From Phytohabitans rumicis (lineage in GTDB: Bacteria > Actinomycetota > Actinomycetes > Mycobacteriales > Micromonosporaceae): a stretch of DNA of 64,000 nt. The notes under the pieces are model-generated. The model made no database searches. It was not told the DNA's origin and saw only the letters and a program-made list of their open reading frames with translations. Position 1 is the stretch's first letter, and every line of letters starts with the position of its first letter. The translations under genes were made by a program, and so were the position numbers. Location of the stretch: assembly GCF_011764445.1 (NCBI RefSeq), contig NZ_BLPG01000001.1:2170001-2234000 (forward strand), in the 5' to 3' direction. Shown here piece by piece: positions 1-7,721 of the stretch.

Positions 1-135
1 GACAACATGCCGCACCGTTCGTACCCAATTCAGAGGCTGCTAAACCCGCAAACCGGGCGAAAGCCACTCTAGATCAATAATTCCTCACTCGCGGGCGTAC
101 TCCCTCATCCATCACCAATGCCACATCATGCCCGC

Positions 136-212
136 CCTCGCGCGGTGATCATGGAGTTAGCGTCGGCGAGAGCGCTCCATTTTGACGCTAACTTCATGAT
201 CACCGCGCGAGG
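136..212. repeat. Palindromic element, family B copy 1
   Basis: Two 29-base arms (136-164 and 184-212) are reverse complements with a single mismatch and enclose a 19-base loop containing GAGAGCGCTC. The right arm ends 6 bases past the stop codon of the minus-strand antiporter gene, so in RNA it would form a very stable hairpin at that transcript's 3' end. Related copies lie at 12324-12381 and 25218-25275. There is no U-tract, so a role in mRNA 3'-end protection is as likely as termination. Bases 1-135 show no gene. Confidence 0.85.
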
Positions 213-218
213 CGGTGT

Positions 219-1724
219 TTATGCGTCGCGGTCGTCGCCGTACTCGGAGAACCAGCGCGCCAGCCGGCCACGGCGGCTGACCGCGCGCAGCCGGCGCTCG
301 GTGGCGTCCCGGACCTGGGCGGTGGCGACGATCAGGAGGCTGTCGCCGACCTTGAGCCGGGTGTCCGGCCGGGGCACGAAGCCCACGCCGTCGCGCAGCA
401 CCAGGGTCACCGCCGCGCCGACCGGCAGCCGCAGTTCGTCCAGGTGTACGCCGGCCAGCCGGGAGCCCGGTGGCACCTCGAGCTGGAGCAGGTCGGCCTG
501 CATCCGGTCGAGCGGGGCGGTCTCCACCCTGATCTCGGCGGCCTCGGCCGGCGCGGTGATCCCCAGCAGGCGCGCCACCGGGCCCAGGGTGGACGCCTGC
601 ACCAGCGTGAAGATCACGACCAGCACGAACACCACGTCGAACAGCCGCGTCGCGCCCGGCACCTGCGCCGACAGCGGGACGGTGGCGAGCACGATCGGGA
701 CCGCACCGCGCAGCCCGGCCCAGGACAGGAACGCCTGGTCGCGCAGGCCCACCCGGAACGGCGTCGCCGACACGACCACCGACAGCGGCCGGGCGAGCAG
801 CACGAGCGCCAGCCCGGCGACGATGGCCGGCAGCACCGCCTCGTCCAGGCGTTCCGGCGAGGCGAGCAGGCCGAGCAGGACGAAGAGCCCGATCTGCGCC
901 AGCCAGGCCAGCCCGTCCGCGAAGCCGAGGATGGCCTGCCGGTGCGGCAGCCGGGCGTTGCCGAGCACGACGCCGGCGACGTACACGGCGAGGAAGCCGG
1001 ACGCGTGGGCCACGGCGCCGGCCGCGTACGCCAGGACGGTCAGGCCCACCGCCGCGATCGGGTAGAGCCCGGCCGATGGGAGGGCGGCCCGGCGCAGGCC
1101 CCACTTCCCGGCCATCCCGACCACGAAACCGATCGCCGCGCCGGCCACCAGTTCGTACGCGACGACGAGCACCTCGTACCACCAGGGGTGGCCGCCGCCG
1201 ACCGGGGTGCTGGAGAGCAGGACGACCAGCAGCACGGCGGGGGCGTCGTTCATGCCGGACTCGGCCTCGAGGGTGGCCACCAGTCGGGGCGGGAGGCGCA
1301 GCCGGCGCAGCGTCGCGAAGACGGCCGCGGCGTCGGTGGAGGAGAGCACCGCGCCGTACAGCAGGGCGACGCGCCAGTCCTCGTCGAACGCGACGTACAC
1401 GGCGACGCCGACGACCACCGAGCTGATCAGGACGCCGACCGTGGCGAGGGTGGCCGACTCGCCCAACACCGGACGCAGCGTCGCCCACCGGGCGGTCAGC
1501 CCGCCCTCCGCGATGATCACGATGAGCGCGCAGAACCCGAGGACGCGGGTCAGCTCCGCGTTCTCGAAGTCGATGCCGAGCCCGGACTCGCCGATCGCCA
1601 CCCCGAGCGCCAGGTAGACCAGGAGGCTGGGGACGCCGAGTCGGGTGGACAGCCGTACCGCGCCGACGGCGACGAGCAGGACCGCGGCTCCGATGAGGAG
1701 CGCGACGTCCAGCCCGTCGCTCAT
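219..1724 (-). CDS. CPA1-family K+/H+ (or Na+/H+) antiporter with TrkA-C domain
   Basis: Predicted 501-residue inner-membrane cation/proton antiporter. About 12 hydrophobic segments fill residues 1-390, with the CPA1 features of a conserved acidic pair region (ESGMNDAPAVLL near residue 155) and a GLRGAVPIVLA segment near 340. A soluble C-terminal domain (about 405-490, GSRLAGVHLDELRLP...) resembles the TrkA-C/RCK_C ligand-binding domain seen in NhaP2/CvrA-type potassium-proton antiporters. It likely exports K+ or Na+ in exchange for protons and is gated by a cytoplasmic ligand. The gene overlaps the upstream DUF167 gene by 4 bases (ATGA), so the two are translationally coupled. The family assignment is firm; the transported ion is inferred. 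Confidence 0.9.
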   Translation of the reverse strand: MSDGLDVALLIGAAVLLVAVGAVRLSTRLGVPSLLVYLALGVAIGESGLGIDFENAELTRVLGFCALIVIIAEGGLTARWATLRPVLGESATLATVGVLISSVVVGVAVYVAFDEDWRVALLYGAVLSSTDAAAVFATLRRLRLPPRLVATLEAESGMNDAPAVLLVVLLSSTPVGGGHPWWYEVLVVAYELVAGAAIGFVVGMAGKWGLRRAALPSAGLYPIAAVGLTVLAYAAGAVAHASGFLAVYVAGVVLGNARLPHRQAILGFADGLAWLAQIGLFVLLGLLASPERLDEAVLPAIVAGLALVLLARPLSVVVSATPFRVGLRDQAFLSWAGLRGAVPIVLATVPLSAQVPGATRLFDVVFVLVVIFTLVQASTLGPVARLLGITAPAEAAEIRVETAPLDRMQADLLQLEVPPGSRLAGVHLDELRLPVGAAVTLVLRDGVGFVPRPDTRLKVGDSLLIVATAQVRDATERRLRAVSRRGRLARWFSEYGDDRDA

Positions 1725-2014
1725 GAGTCCATGATCAGCGCGAGCCGGCTGGGCAGATCCGCGGCGCCGGTGACCACGAAGAGCTTGTCGCGGCTGGCCG
1801 CCCCGGCGCGGAGGGTCACGTGCGCCGGCCGTACGCCGAGCGCCTCGGCCAGCGCCCGCCGCGCGGCCTCGGTGGCCCGCCCGTCAACCGCCGGGGCGTT
1901 GACGGCGACGATCAGCGCCGCCCCGTACGGGCCGTCGTGCCGCCCACCCACCCGGGCTCGGGCGGAGCCGGGCTTGACCCGTACCGGTACGGACAGCGAG
2001 ATCGGCGTGACCAT
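1721..2014 (-). CDS. DUF167 (YggU-family) protein
   Basis: A 97-residue cytoplasmic protein with the DUF167/YggU pattern: a beta strand with VRVKPGSAR near the N-terminus, then AVNAPAVDGRATEAARRALAEALGV, the NAPAxxGxAN-like core that defines the family, followed by VTLRAGAASRDKLFVV. Family members are about 95-105 residues, so it is full length. Their molecular function is unknown. It overlaps the start of the antiporter gene by 4 bases and lies downstream of the divIVA end of the dcw cluster, a common position for small conserved proteins of this type. Confidence 0.85.
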   Translation of the reverse strand: MVTPISLSVPVRVKPGSARARVGGRHDGPYGAALIVAVNAPAVDGRATEAARRALAEALGVRPAHVTLRAGAASRDKLFVVTGAADLPSRLALIMDS

Positions 2015-2061
2015 GCCTCATTGTGCCGACACGCTGGGCGTCACGGGATCGGATGGGCCGG

Positions 2062-2763
2062 TCAGACCCGGCGGGCGTCGGCCAGCAGCGCGCTGTCCGG
2101 CTCGCACCGGCTGCACGGGGAGAAGCCCAGGTCGGCCGCCTCGCCGACGGGCAGCGACTCGCTCTCCCGGCCCAGCAGGTGCACGCAGCCGGCCAGGTGG
2201 TAGCGCGGGCGGCCGTCGATCACCAGCACCTCGGCCGTCATCCGGGCGACCCGGGCGGCGTCGGCGGGCGAGACGTACTGGGCGGCGGGCTCGTCCGGCG
2301 GGTCCGCGTCGTCCAGGATGTCGCCGGTCGTCGCCTCGTCGGCCGGGACGATCTCCGGCGCGGTGTAGCCCAGCGCCTCGCGAGGTGCGTAGTCCACGTC
2401 GGGCTCGGCCAGGGCCACCGGCGACTCGAAGCGCATGGTGTGCTCGGCGGGCCGGGCGGGCGGTGTGAAAACCGGGCCGGTACGGCGACCGATCGACTCG
2501 GTCGCCCGTACCCCGGCCGGCAGCGCACGGCGGCGGTCTCGGTCTTCTTCCCCGCCCTCGTCGCCGGCACGCTCGCGCTCATCGTCGGCGAAGCCGGCGT
2601 CGCCGCGGGCGGCGGCTGCCTGGCGGGCACCCACGACCAATGCGACGGCGGCCAGCAGGCTCGCCGCGATGGAGCTGATCAGCAACGCGCTGGACCCGAA
2701 GATCAGGCCGAACACGAGCAGCGTGACGGCGACGAGGATGAGCAGCAGACTTCCGACGATCAC
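2062..2763 (-). CDS. Membrane protein with C-terminal Cys/His cluster
   Basis: A 233-residue protein of unknown function. Two hydrophobic helices (residues about 2-22 and 27-46) are followed by a charged, probably disordered region (about 50-165). A compact C-terminal segment (about 175-228) contains YHLAGC, then FSPCSRC, giving an H-x3-C...C-x2-C set that resembles the zinc-binding fold of Ada-type domains. The tail would face the cytoplasm if the two helices form a hairpin. It sits between divIVA and the DUF167 gene on the same strand with 51 and 47 base gaps, suggesting linkage to the division cluster. The metal site is inferred from residue spacing only. Confidence 0.65.
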   Translation of the reverse strand: MIVGSLLLILVAVTLLVFGLIFGSSALLISSIAASLLAAVALVVGARQAAAARGDAGFADDERERAGDEGGEEDRDRRRALPAGVRATESIGRRTGPVFTPPARPAEHTMRFESPVALAEPDVDYAPREALGYTAPEIVPADEATTGDILDDADPPDEPAAQYVSPADAARVARMTAEVLVIDGRPRYHLAGCVHLLGRESESLPVGEAADLGFSPCSRCEPDSALLADARRV

Positions 2764-2814
2764 GGCTCACCCCCGCCGCATGAAACGGCTTCTTCTCGTT
2801 TTGGACTCGTTCAG

Positions 2815-3609
2815 TTACCGGCTCTCGAGCGCGCCCGAACGGCCTCCGCCGTACGAACCGGCCGTAGCCAGGCCACCGGAGCCGCCGACGGCACGGTTGC
2901 CGTCCGCGCGGGTCATCTCGGCTTCGAGGCCCTGCCCCCGACCGTCGAGGTCCCGCAGCTGGCTCTCCAGGTACGCCTTGAGCCGGGTGCGGTACTCGCG
3001 CTCGAACTGCTTGAGCTCTTCGATGTGCTTCTGCAGGGCGGTGCGCTTGGCGTCCAGGCCGCCCATCGCCTCCTGGTGCCGCTGGCGCGCGTCCCGCTCC
3101 AGGGCGTCGGCCTTGGCCCGCGCCTCGCGGGTGACCTCTTCCGCCTTGGACCGGGCGTCGGACAGCAGCTTGTCGGCCTCGCGCCGGGCGTCGGCGACGT
3201 GGTCGTCGGCCGTGCGCTGGGCCATCATCAGCACGCGCAGGGCCTGCTGCTCGCCGTCGCCGCCCACGACCGGGCCGCCCTGCGAACGCACCTGCTCCAG
3301 CTCGGCCTGCATGGCGCGGGCCGCCTGCTCGGCGGCGGCCTTGTCCCGCTGTACGCGGTCGAGCTGCGCCTTCATGTCGTTGAGCTCGGCCGCAAGCCGC
3401 GGGTCGGCGCCCGGGCCGGCTGGTGCGCCGCCTCGACCGCCACCGCGCTCGACCTGGGCGCGAAGCTCGTTGTTCTCCTCGATCAGACGGGCGAGCTCGC
3501 GCTCAACCTCGTCCAGGAAGGCGTCGACCTCCTCCTCGTCGTACCCCCGCTTGCCTATCGGAGGCTTCTTGAAGGCGACGTTGTGAACGTCGGCCGGGGT
3601 GAGCGGCAT
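2815..3609 (-). CDS. divIVA: DivIVA/Wag31 polar growth protein
   Basis: 264-residue cytoplasmic coiled-coil protein that marks negatively curved membrane at poles and septa and directs polar wall growth in actinobacteria. The N-terminal lipid-binding domain is clear: MPLTPADVHNVAFKKPPIG, then the RGYDEEEVDAFLDEVE motif (about residues 20-36), then a coiled coil to about 60. A Gly/Ala-rich linker (65-80) leads to a second long coiled coil (about 85-235), and the tail is Gly/Ser rich. The length is typical of the family. It follows yggT in the usual actinobacterial order ftsZ-yggS-sepF-yggT-divIVA. Confidence 0.95.
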   Translation of the reverse strand: MPLTPADVHNVAFKKPPIGKRGYDEEEVDAFLDEVERELARLIEENNELRAQVERGGGRGGAPAGPGADPRLAAELNDMKAQLDRVQRDKAAAEQAARAMQAELEQVRSQGGPVVGGDGEQQALRVLMMAQRTADDHVADARREADKLLSDARSKAEEVTREARAKADALERDARQRHQEAMGGLDAKRTALQKHIEELKQFEREYRTRLKAYLESQLRDLDGRGQGLEAEMTRADGNRAVGGSGGLATAGSYGGGRSGALESR

Positions 3610-3659
3610 CGAAACTCCTCGGGTCAGTTGCGGCCGCGTAGCGACTGGTCACTGCGCGT

Positions 3660-3956
3660 TCACGCAGTGATCAACCGCCCTACCACGTACATCAGCACGA
3701 ACAGAATAACCAGCAACACAAGGGAGGCCAGGTCGAAGCTGACAGTACCAATTCGCAGTGGTGGGATCACACGCCTCAACGCCTTGAGGGGTGGATCGGT
3801 GACGGTCCACACCGACTCGAGTGCGGCTGAAGCCCCTCGACCGGGTTGCCAGCGCCGTCCGTACTGGAGGACTGCACCTAGGACAAACCGGGCAAGGAGC
3901 GTCAGGAAGAAGCCATAAATCACCAGGTAGGTGACTTGCAACGTGATCGACAGCAC
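3660..3956 (-). CDS. YggT-family membrane protein
   Basis: 98-residue integral membrane protein with two hydrophobic segments (about residues 5-28 and 72-95) joined by a loop carrying the family signature VLQYGRRWQPGRG...VTDPPLKALRRVIPPL. YggT proteins are conserved between sepF and divIVA in Gram-positive bacteria and are linked genetically to division, osmotic tolerance and membrane organisation, without a known enzymatic role. Its length and position fit the family exactly. The gap to sepF is 24 bases. Confidence 0.92.
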   Translation of the reverse strand: MLSITLQVTYLVIYGFFLTLLARFVLGAVLQYGRRWQPGRGASAALESVWTVTDPPLKALRRVIPPLRIGTVSFDLASLVLLVILFVLMYVVGRLITA

Positions 3957-3980
3957 AGCAGACGTGGTCCCTCGGTCGGG

Positions 3981-4673
3981 TTAGCTCAAACTGAAAAACC
4001 CGCCCTCTGCGATTTTGGCCTTGTCCTCCGCGGTGACCTGGACGTTGGCCGGAGAGAGCAGGAATACCCGGTTGGTCACCCGCTCGATCGTACCGCGCAG
4101 CCCGAACGCCAAACCGGCCGCGAAATCGACCAGTCGGCGGGCGTCTGCCTCATCCATCTCGGTGAGATTAATGATCACAGGTACACCGTCGCGGAAGTGC
4201 TCACCGATCGTTCGTGCCTCTCGGTAAGTGGTCGGGTGCAGAGTGGTGATCTGGTAGCGCTGGTCCTCGTCGGCGACGACCGCCCGCTCCCGCAACTGCA
4301 CCTGCGGCGCCAGGGCCAGGTTCTCCCGCGTCGGATAGCTGACCGGCTCCGGAGCGCTCGGCCGCGTGATCGAGCGCACGCTGGCCCGCTCGGCACGGTC
4401 GGCGTCGGCACGCTCCAACTCCGCCCGCGAGATCCGCTCCAGCGGGGCCCGCTCGGCCAGCCGGCCGCGCGACCGCGGCGCCGGCGGCTCGTCGACCTCG
4501 TCCTCCTCGTCGGCGAACTCCTCGGCGTACCGGCTCGTGCGGCTCTCCCGGTAGCTGGACTCCCGCTCCCGGTAGTGCCCCCTGTTGTTGTCGTAGCCGT
4601 CGTCGTATGAACGGTCGTCGTCCTCTTCCTCGACGAGACCGAGCCAAACCCCCGCCTTGCGCAGAGCGCTCAT
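3981..4673 (-). CDS. sepF: Cell division protein SepF
   Basis: 230-residue FtsZ membrane anchor. The N-terminus [13 protein letters not shown] is the amphipathic membrane-binding helix. An acidic and Arg/Ser-rich disordered linker (about 15-130) follows, then the SepF core (about 135-222), with [17 protein letters not shown] and [19 protein letters not shown] as the conserved FtsZ-binding and dimer elements. The ATG at 4673 is chosen because it starts the amphipathic helix and is preceded by GGAGGGAGG at proper spacing; an open frame reaches 4772 but lacks family similarity upstream. Actinobacteria lack FtsA, so SepF is probably the main Z-ring tether, binding the conserved FtsZ C-terminus. 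Confidence 0.95.
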   Translation of the reverse strand: MSALRKAGVWLGLVEEEDDDRSYDDGYDNNRGHYRERESSYRESRTSRYAEEFADEEDEVDEPPAPRSRGRLAERAPLERISRAELERADADRAERASVRSITRPSAPEPVSYPTRENLALAPQVQLRERAVVADEDQRYQITTLHPTTYREARTIGEHFRDGVPVIINLTEMDEADARRLVDFAAGLAFGLRGTIERVTNRVFLLSPANVQVTAEDKAKIAEGGFFSLS

Positions 4674-4799
4674 GCGCTCACCTCCCTCCGCCGGGCGGCA
4701 CGCGCCCCCTGGCGTGCCTGTCGCGTACGCGAACACCGGCCTGAGGCCCCACTGAGGAACCACGAATAACACTGATGTAGTTCGGTGCCCGCCGTCAGG

Positions 4800-5486
4800 C
4801 TACCGCAGCTTGGCACGCGTTCCGAGGACCGCGCTGCCGATGCGCACGTGTGTCGCGCCGTGGGCAATCGCGGGCTCCAGATCGCCGCTCATCCCGGCCG
4901 AGACGGCGGTCGCGGCCGGGTAATCCGCCCGCAACCGCGCCGACACCTCGGCCAGCTTCTCGAACGCCGCCTCGGGCACCCAGTGCATCGGCGCGACCGC
5001 CATGACGCCGGCCAGCCGCAGCGGGGCGGCGCCGGCCACGGCCGCCGCCACCCGGTCGAGCTGCCGGTCCGGCTCCCCGGCGCCGACCACCGCGCCGCCG
5101 CGGGCGGGGTCGCCGTCGATGCTCACCTGCACGAGTACGTCGAGAGGCCGCTCCCGGTGCCGTTCGGCGGCCCCGGCGAGCGCGCGCGCCAGCCGTACGC
5201 CGTCGACGGAGTGGACCACGTCCGCGTAGCCCGCCACCGACCGGCACTTGTTGCGCTGGAGCTGCCCGACGAAGTGCCAGCGGACCCGGGCCCCGGCCGC
5301 CGCAACGGCCGCGGCCTTGGGCGCCGCCTCCTGGTCCCTGTTCTCCCCGACGTCCGCGACCCCGAGCCCGGCGAGGAGCTCGACGTCGCTGGCCGGGTAC
5401 GTCTTCGTGACCACGACGAGCGTGACCTCGCCGGGATCGCGCGCGACCGCCTCGCACGCCGCGCCGATCCGCTCCCGCACGGCCAC
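4800..5486 (-). CDS. YggS-family pyridoxal-phosphate homeostasis protein
   Basis: About 228-residue PLP-binding protein of the YggS/PLPBP family, which holds pyridoxal 5'-phosphate and buffers the vitamin B6 pool; no enzyme activity is established. The PLP lysine lies in VVVTKTYP near the N-terminus, followed by GENRDQEAAPKA, HFVGQLQRNKC and the phosphate-binding MSGDLEPAIAHGATHVRIGSAV at the C-terminus. No ATG is available; GTG at 5486 is preferred because GAGAGGCGGAG lies just upstream, but a start closer to the ftsZ stop (5522) is possible. In most actinobacteria pgeF/yfiH lies between ftsZ and this gene; here it is absent. Confidence 0.88.
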   Translation of the reverse strand: MAVRERIGAACEAVARDPGEVTLVVVTKTYPASDVELLAGLGVADVGENRDQEAAPKAAAVAAAGARVRWHFVGQLQRNKCRSVAGYADVVHSVDGVRLARALAGAAERHRERPLDVLVQVSIDGDPARGGAVVGAGEPDRQLDRVAAAVAGAAPLRLAGVMAVAPMHWVPEAAFEKLAEVSARLRADYPAATAVSAGMSGDLEPAIAHGATHVRIGSAVLGTRAKLR

Positions 5487-5521
5487 CAGGCCGGCGCGGA
5501 TCTCCGCCTCTCTGGCGATGG

Positions 5522-6634
5522 CTAGGAGCCGTTCTTCAAAAAGTCCGGAACGTCCACGTCGTCGAAGAGTACCCGGCGGGCCGGCGGCGGAGCTGCCGGC
5601 GGCACCGGCGGCGCGCTCGTCGGCAGCGGCGTGTCGACCCGCGGCGGGGTGGCCTTGCGCGGCGGCTCGGCCGGCTTGTACGCGGGCGCACCGCCGTCGA
5701 ATCCAGCCGCTATCACGGTCACCCGCACCTCGTCGCCGAGCGCGTCGTCGATCACCGCACCGAAGATGATGTTGGCGTCCGGGTGGGCCGCGTCGGTCAC
5801 CAGCTGTGCGGCGTCGTTGATCTCGAACAGGCCGAGGTCGGAGCCGCCCGCGATGGACAGCAGTACGCCCCGGGCACCGTCCATGCTCTGCTCCAGCAGC
5901 GGGCTGGAGATCGCCTTCTCGGCCGCCTCCACCGCGCGGCTGTCGCCACGGGCGCTGCCGATGCCCATGAGCGCGCTGCCCGCGCCGCTCATCACGCTCT
6001 TCACGTCGGCGAAGTCCAGGTTGATCAGGCCGGGCGTGGTGATCAGGTCGGTGATGCCCTGGACACCGGACAGCAGCACCTGGTCGGCCTGGCGGAACGC
6101 GTCCATCATGGAGATCCCGCGGTCGCCCAGGGCGAGCAGCCGGTCGTTGGGGATCACGATGAGCGTGTCGCACTGGTTGCGCAGCTCGTCGATGCCCGCC
6201 TCGGCCTGCACCTGCCGGCGCTTGCCCTCGAACGAGAACGGCCGGGTGACCACGCCGATCGTCAGCGCGCCGAGCTTGCGGGCGATCTGGGCCACCACGG
6301 GCGCCCCGCCGGTGCCGGTGCCGCCGCCCTCGCCGCAGGTCACGAACACCATGTCGGCGCCCTTGAGCACCTCTTCGATCTCGTCGCGGTGGTCTTCCGC
6401 CGCGTTCTTGCCGACGTCGGGGTTGGCGCCCGCGCCCAACCCCCGGGTCAGCTCCCGGCCGACGTCGAGCTTGACGTCGGCGTCGCTCATCAGGAGCGCC
6501 TGGGCATCGGTGTTGATCGCGATGAACTCGACGCCCTTCAGGCCAACCTCGATCATCCGGTTGACGGCGTTGACCCCGCCGCCCCCGATGCCGACGACCT
6601 TGATGACCGCGAGGTAGTTGTGCGGTGGTGTCAT
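5522..6634 (-). CDS. ftsZ: Cell division GTPase FtsZ
   Basis: 370-residue tubulin homologue that polymerises into the Z-ring. The GTP-binding tubulin signature GGGTGTGG is at residues 103-110, with the N-terminal [16 protein letters not shown] loop and the T7 catalytic-loop region [11 protein letters not shown]. After a flexible Pro-rich linker (about 318-355) the C-terminal peptide [12 protein letters not shown] is the SepF-binding tail. The length is typical of actinobacterial FtsZ. A 222-base gap with a promoter-like sequence separates it from ftsQ, so it probably has its own promoter in addition to read-through from the cluster. Confidence 0.97.
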   Translation of the reverse strand: MTPPHNYLAVIKVVGIGGGGVNAVNRMIEVGLKGVEFIAINTDAQALLMSDADVKLDVGRELTRGLGAGANPDVGKNAAEDHRDEIEEVLKGADMVFVTCGEGGGTGTGGAPVVAQIARKLGALTIGVVTRPFSFEGKRRQVQAEAGIDELRNQCDTLIVIPNDRLLALGDRGISMMDAFRQADQVLLSGVQGITDLITTPGLINLDFADVKSVMSGAGSALMGIGSARGDSRAVEAAEKAISSPLLEQSMDGARGVLLSIAGGSDLGLFEINDAAQLVTDAAHPDANIIFGAVIDDALGDEVRVTVIAAGFDGGAPAYKPAEPPRKATPPRVDTPLPTSAPPVPPAAPPPARRVLFDDVDVPDFLKNGS

Positions 6635-6696
6635 CGGTGTGCCTTCCCTCCCGAGGTTTGCCGGCCGGTCTCCGGAGCGAAGGCGTTAACCCTCAC

Positions 6697-6725
6697 CCTC
6701 TACTAGAGGCTTAGAGTTATGTCAA
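6697..6725 (-). promoter_or_regulatory. Candidate ftsZ promoter
   Basis: On the minus strand, TTGACA (6725-6720) is followed after 17 bases by TAGAGG (6702-6697), about 65 bases before the ftsZ start. This AT-richer patch lies in the 222-base ftsQ-ftsZ spacer (6635-6856), which contains no gene. A dedicated ftsZ promoter is well known in sporulating actinobacteria. The -10 is imperfect, and TAGTAG at 6705-6700 (14-base spacing) is an alternative. Confidence 0.45.
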
Positions 6726-6856
6726 CTACTTGACCTCACTCGGGACGCTAGGCGCCACCCGCGAATGATCCAAGGCTGACACGCCGCCCCACCTGCGCGA
6801 TCTTGAAGTTGTCACGTCCAAAGTCCGAAAAGGACCATGCCAAGTGGAGCCACGCC

Positions 6857-7645
6857 CTAGCGGATCGTGACGACCTCGGGCGCGCTCACGTCGATGACCG
6901 TGCCGTCGCGCGGCAGCAGTGCCGTGGCGACGCGGCTCTTCGCGTCGCTCTGGGACGCGTCGCCCCAGATGATCGTGCGGTCGCCACGCAGCTCCAGCTT
7001 GATCCGGGCCGGGCCCTCGACCGCGACCGCGGACAGCTGCTTGCGCAGGTCGTCGCTCAGCGCCGCGAGCACCGCCAGGGCGGCCCGGGTGGCCGCGTCG
7101 TCCGGGCCGGGCTTGGTCAGCCGGGCCAGCGGCAGCTGCGCGGGCCGGGAGCGGACCGTATGAAACGCCACCCCGGCCGCGTCCACCAGTACGAACTGCT
7201 TGCCCTGCGGCACCGCCACCACGGGGGTGCGCTCCACCACCTCGATCGCGATCGTGCCGGGCCAGTCCCGGGACGCGATGACCCGGCCGGCCGGCGCGAG
7301 CGCACCGACGCGCTTCTCGATGCCGCTCAGGTCGACCCGGGCCAGCGCTTCGCCGTCCGGCACCGCGGCGGCGCGCTGGACCTCCGCGGCGGTCAGGATC
7401 TCGGTGCCCGTGATTCGCACCTCGCGCACGCCGAACACGCCGGTGCCGTACACGATCCAGGTGATCAGCCCCGCGAGCGCCAGCAGGCCGCCGACGGTGG
7501 CCCAGGGCAGCGCGGCCCTGAGCCGGCGGCGCCGGGCCCGGGCCATGAACCGGCGGACGGAGGCCGGCACCGCGTCGCTGTGCGCGCGGACCAGTCGCCA
7601 CCGCCGGGCCCGACCGCCGGCACCCCTTCCTCCCGGCGCCGTCAT
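6857..7645 (-). CDS. ftsQ: Cell division protein FtsQ (DivIB)
   Basis: 262-residue bitopic membrane protein of the divisome; FtsQ bridges FtsL/FtsB to the septal wall synthase FtsW-FtsI. A basic cytoplasmic tail (1-45) precedes one transmembrane helix (about 47-68, LPWATVGGLLALAGLITWIVY), then the POTRA domain (VFGVREVRITGTEILTAAEVQ, about 70-140) and the FtsQ beta domain (PVVAVPQGKQFVLVDAAGVAF onward). It follows murC, separated by a 54-base perfect palindrome. The length and order match other actinobacterial clusters. Confidence 0.93.
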   Translation of the reverse strand: MTAPGGRGAGGRARRWRLVRAHSDAVPASVRRFMARARRRRLRAALPWATVGGLLALAGLITWIVYGTGVFGVREVRITGTEILTAAEVQRAAAVPDGEALARVDLSGIEKRVGALAPAGRVIASRDWPGTIAIEVVERTPVVAVPQGKQFVLVDAAGVAFHTVRSRPAQLPLARLTKPGPDDAATRAALAVLAALSDDLRKQLSAVAVEGPARIKLELRGDRTIIWGDASQSDAKSRVATALLPRDGTVIDVSAPEVVTIR

Positions 7646-7656
7646 CGCATCCTCCC

Positions 7657-7710
7657 GTGATCAAGGCGTCCTTCAAGTCGTGATGACGACTTGAAGGACG
7701 CCTTGATCAC
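7657..7710. repeat. Palindromic element, family C copy 1 (perfect)
   Basis: Two perfect 24-base arms (7657-7680 and 7687-7710) flank the 6-base loop TGATGA, giving a 54-base hairpin beginning GTGATCAAGGCG. It lies in the 76-base gap between murC (stop at 7722) and ftsQ (start at 7645), inside the dcw transcript. A diverged copy of identical length is at 21226-21279. In RNA it would be extremely stable and could attenuate expression of ftsQ or separate mRNA segments. Confidence 0.95.
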
Positions 7711-7721
7711 GGAGAGGTGGG

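Noticed and set aside
444-2468. 674-residue plus-strand open frame
   Set aside because: It is antisense to the antiporter and DUF167 genes, extremely rich in His, Arg, Gly and Gln, and has no recognisable domain. Such long shadow frames are expected at this GC content.
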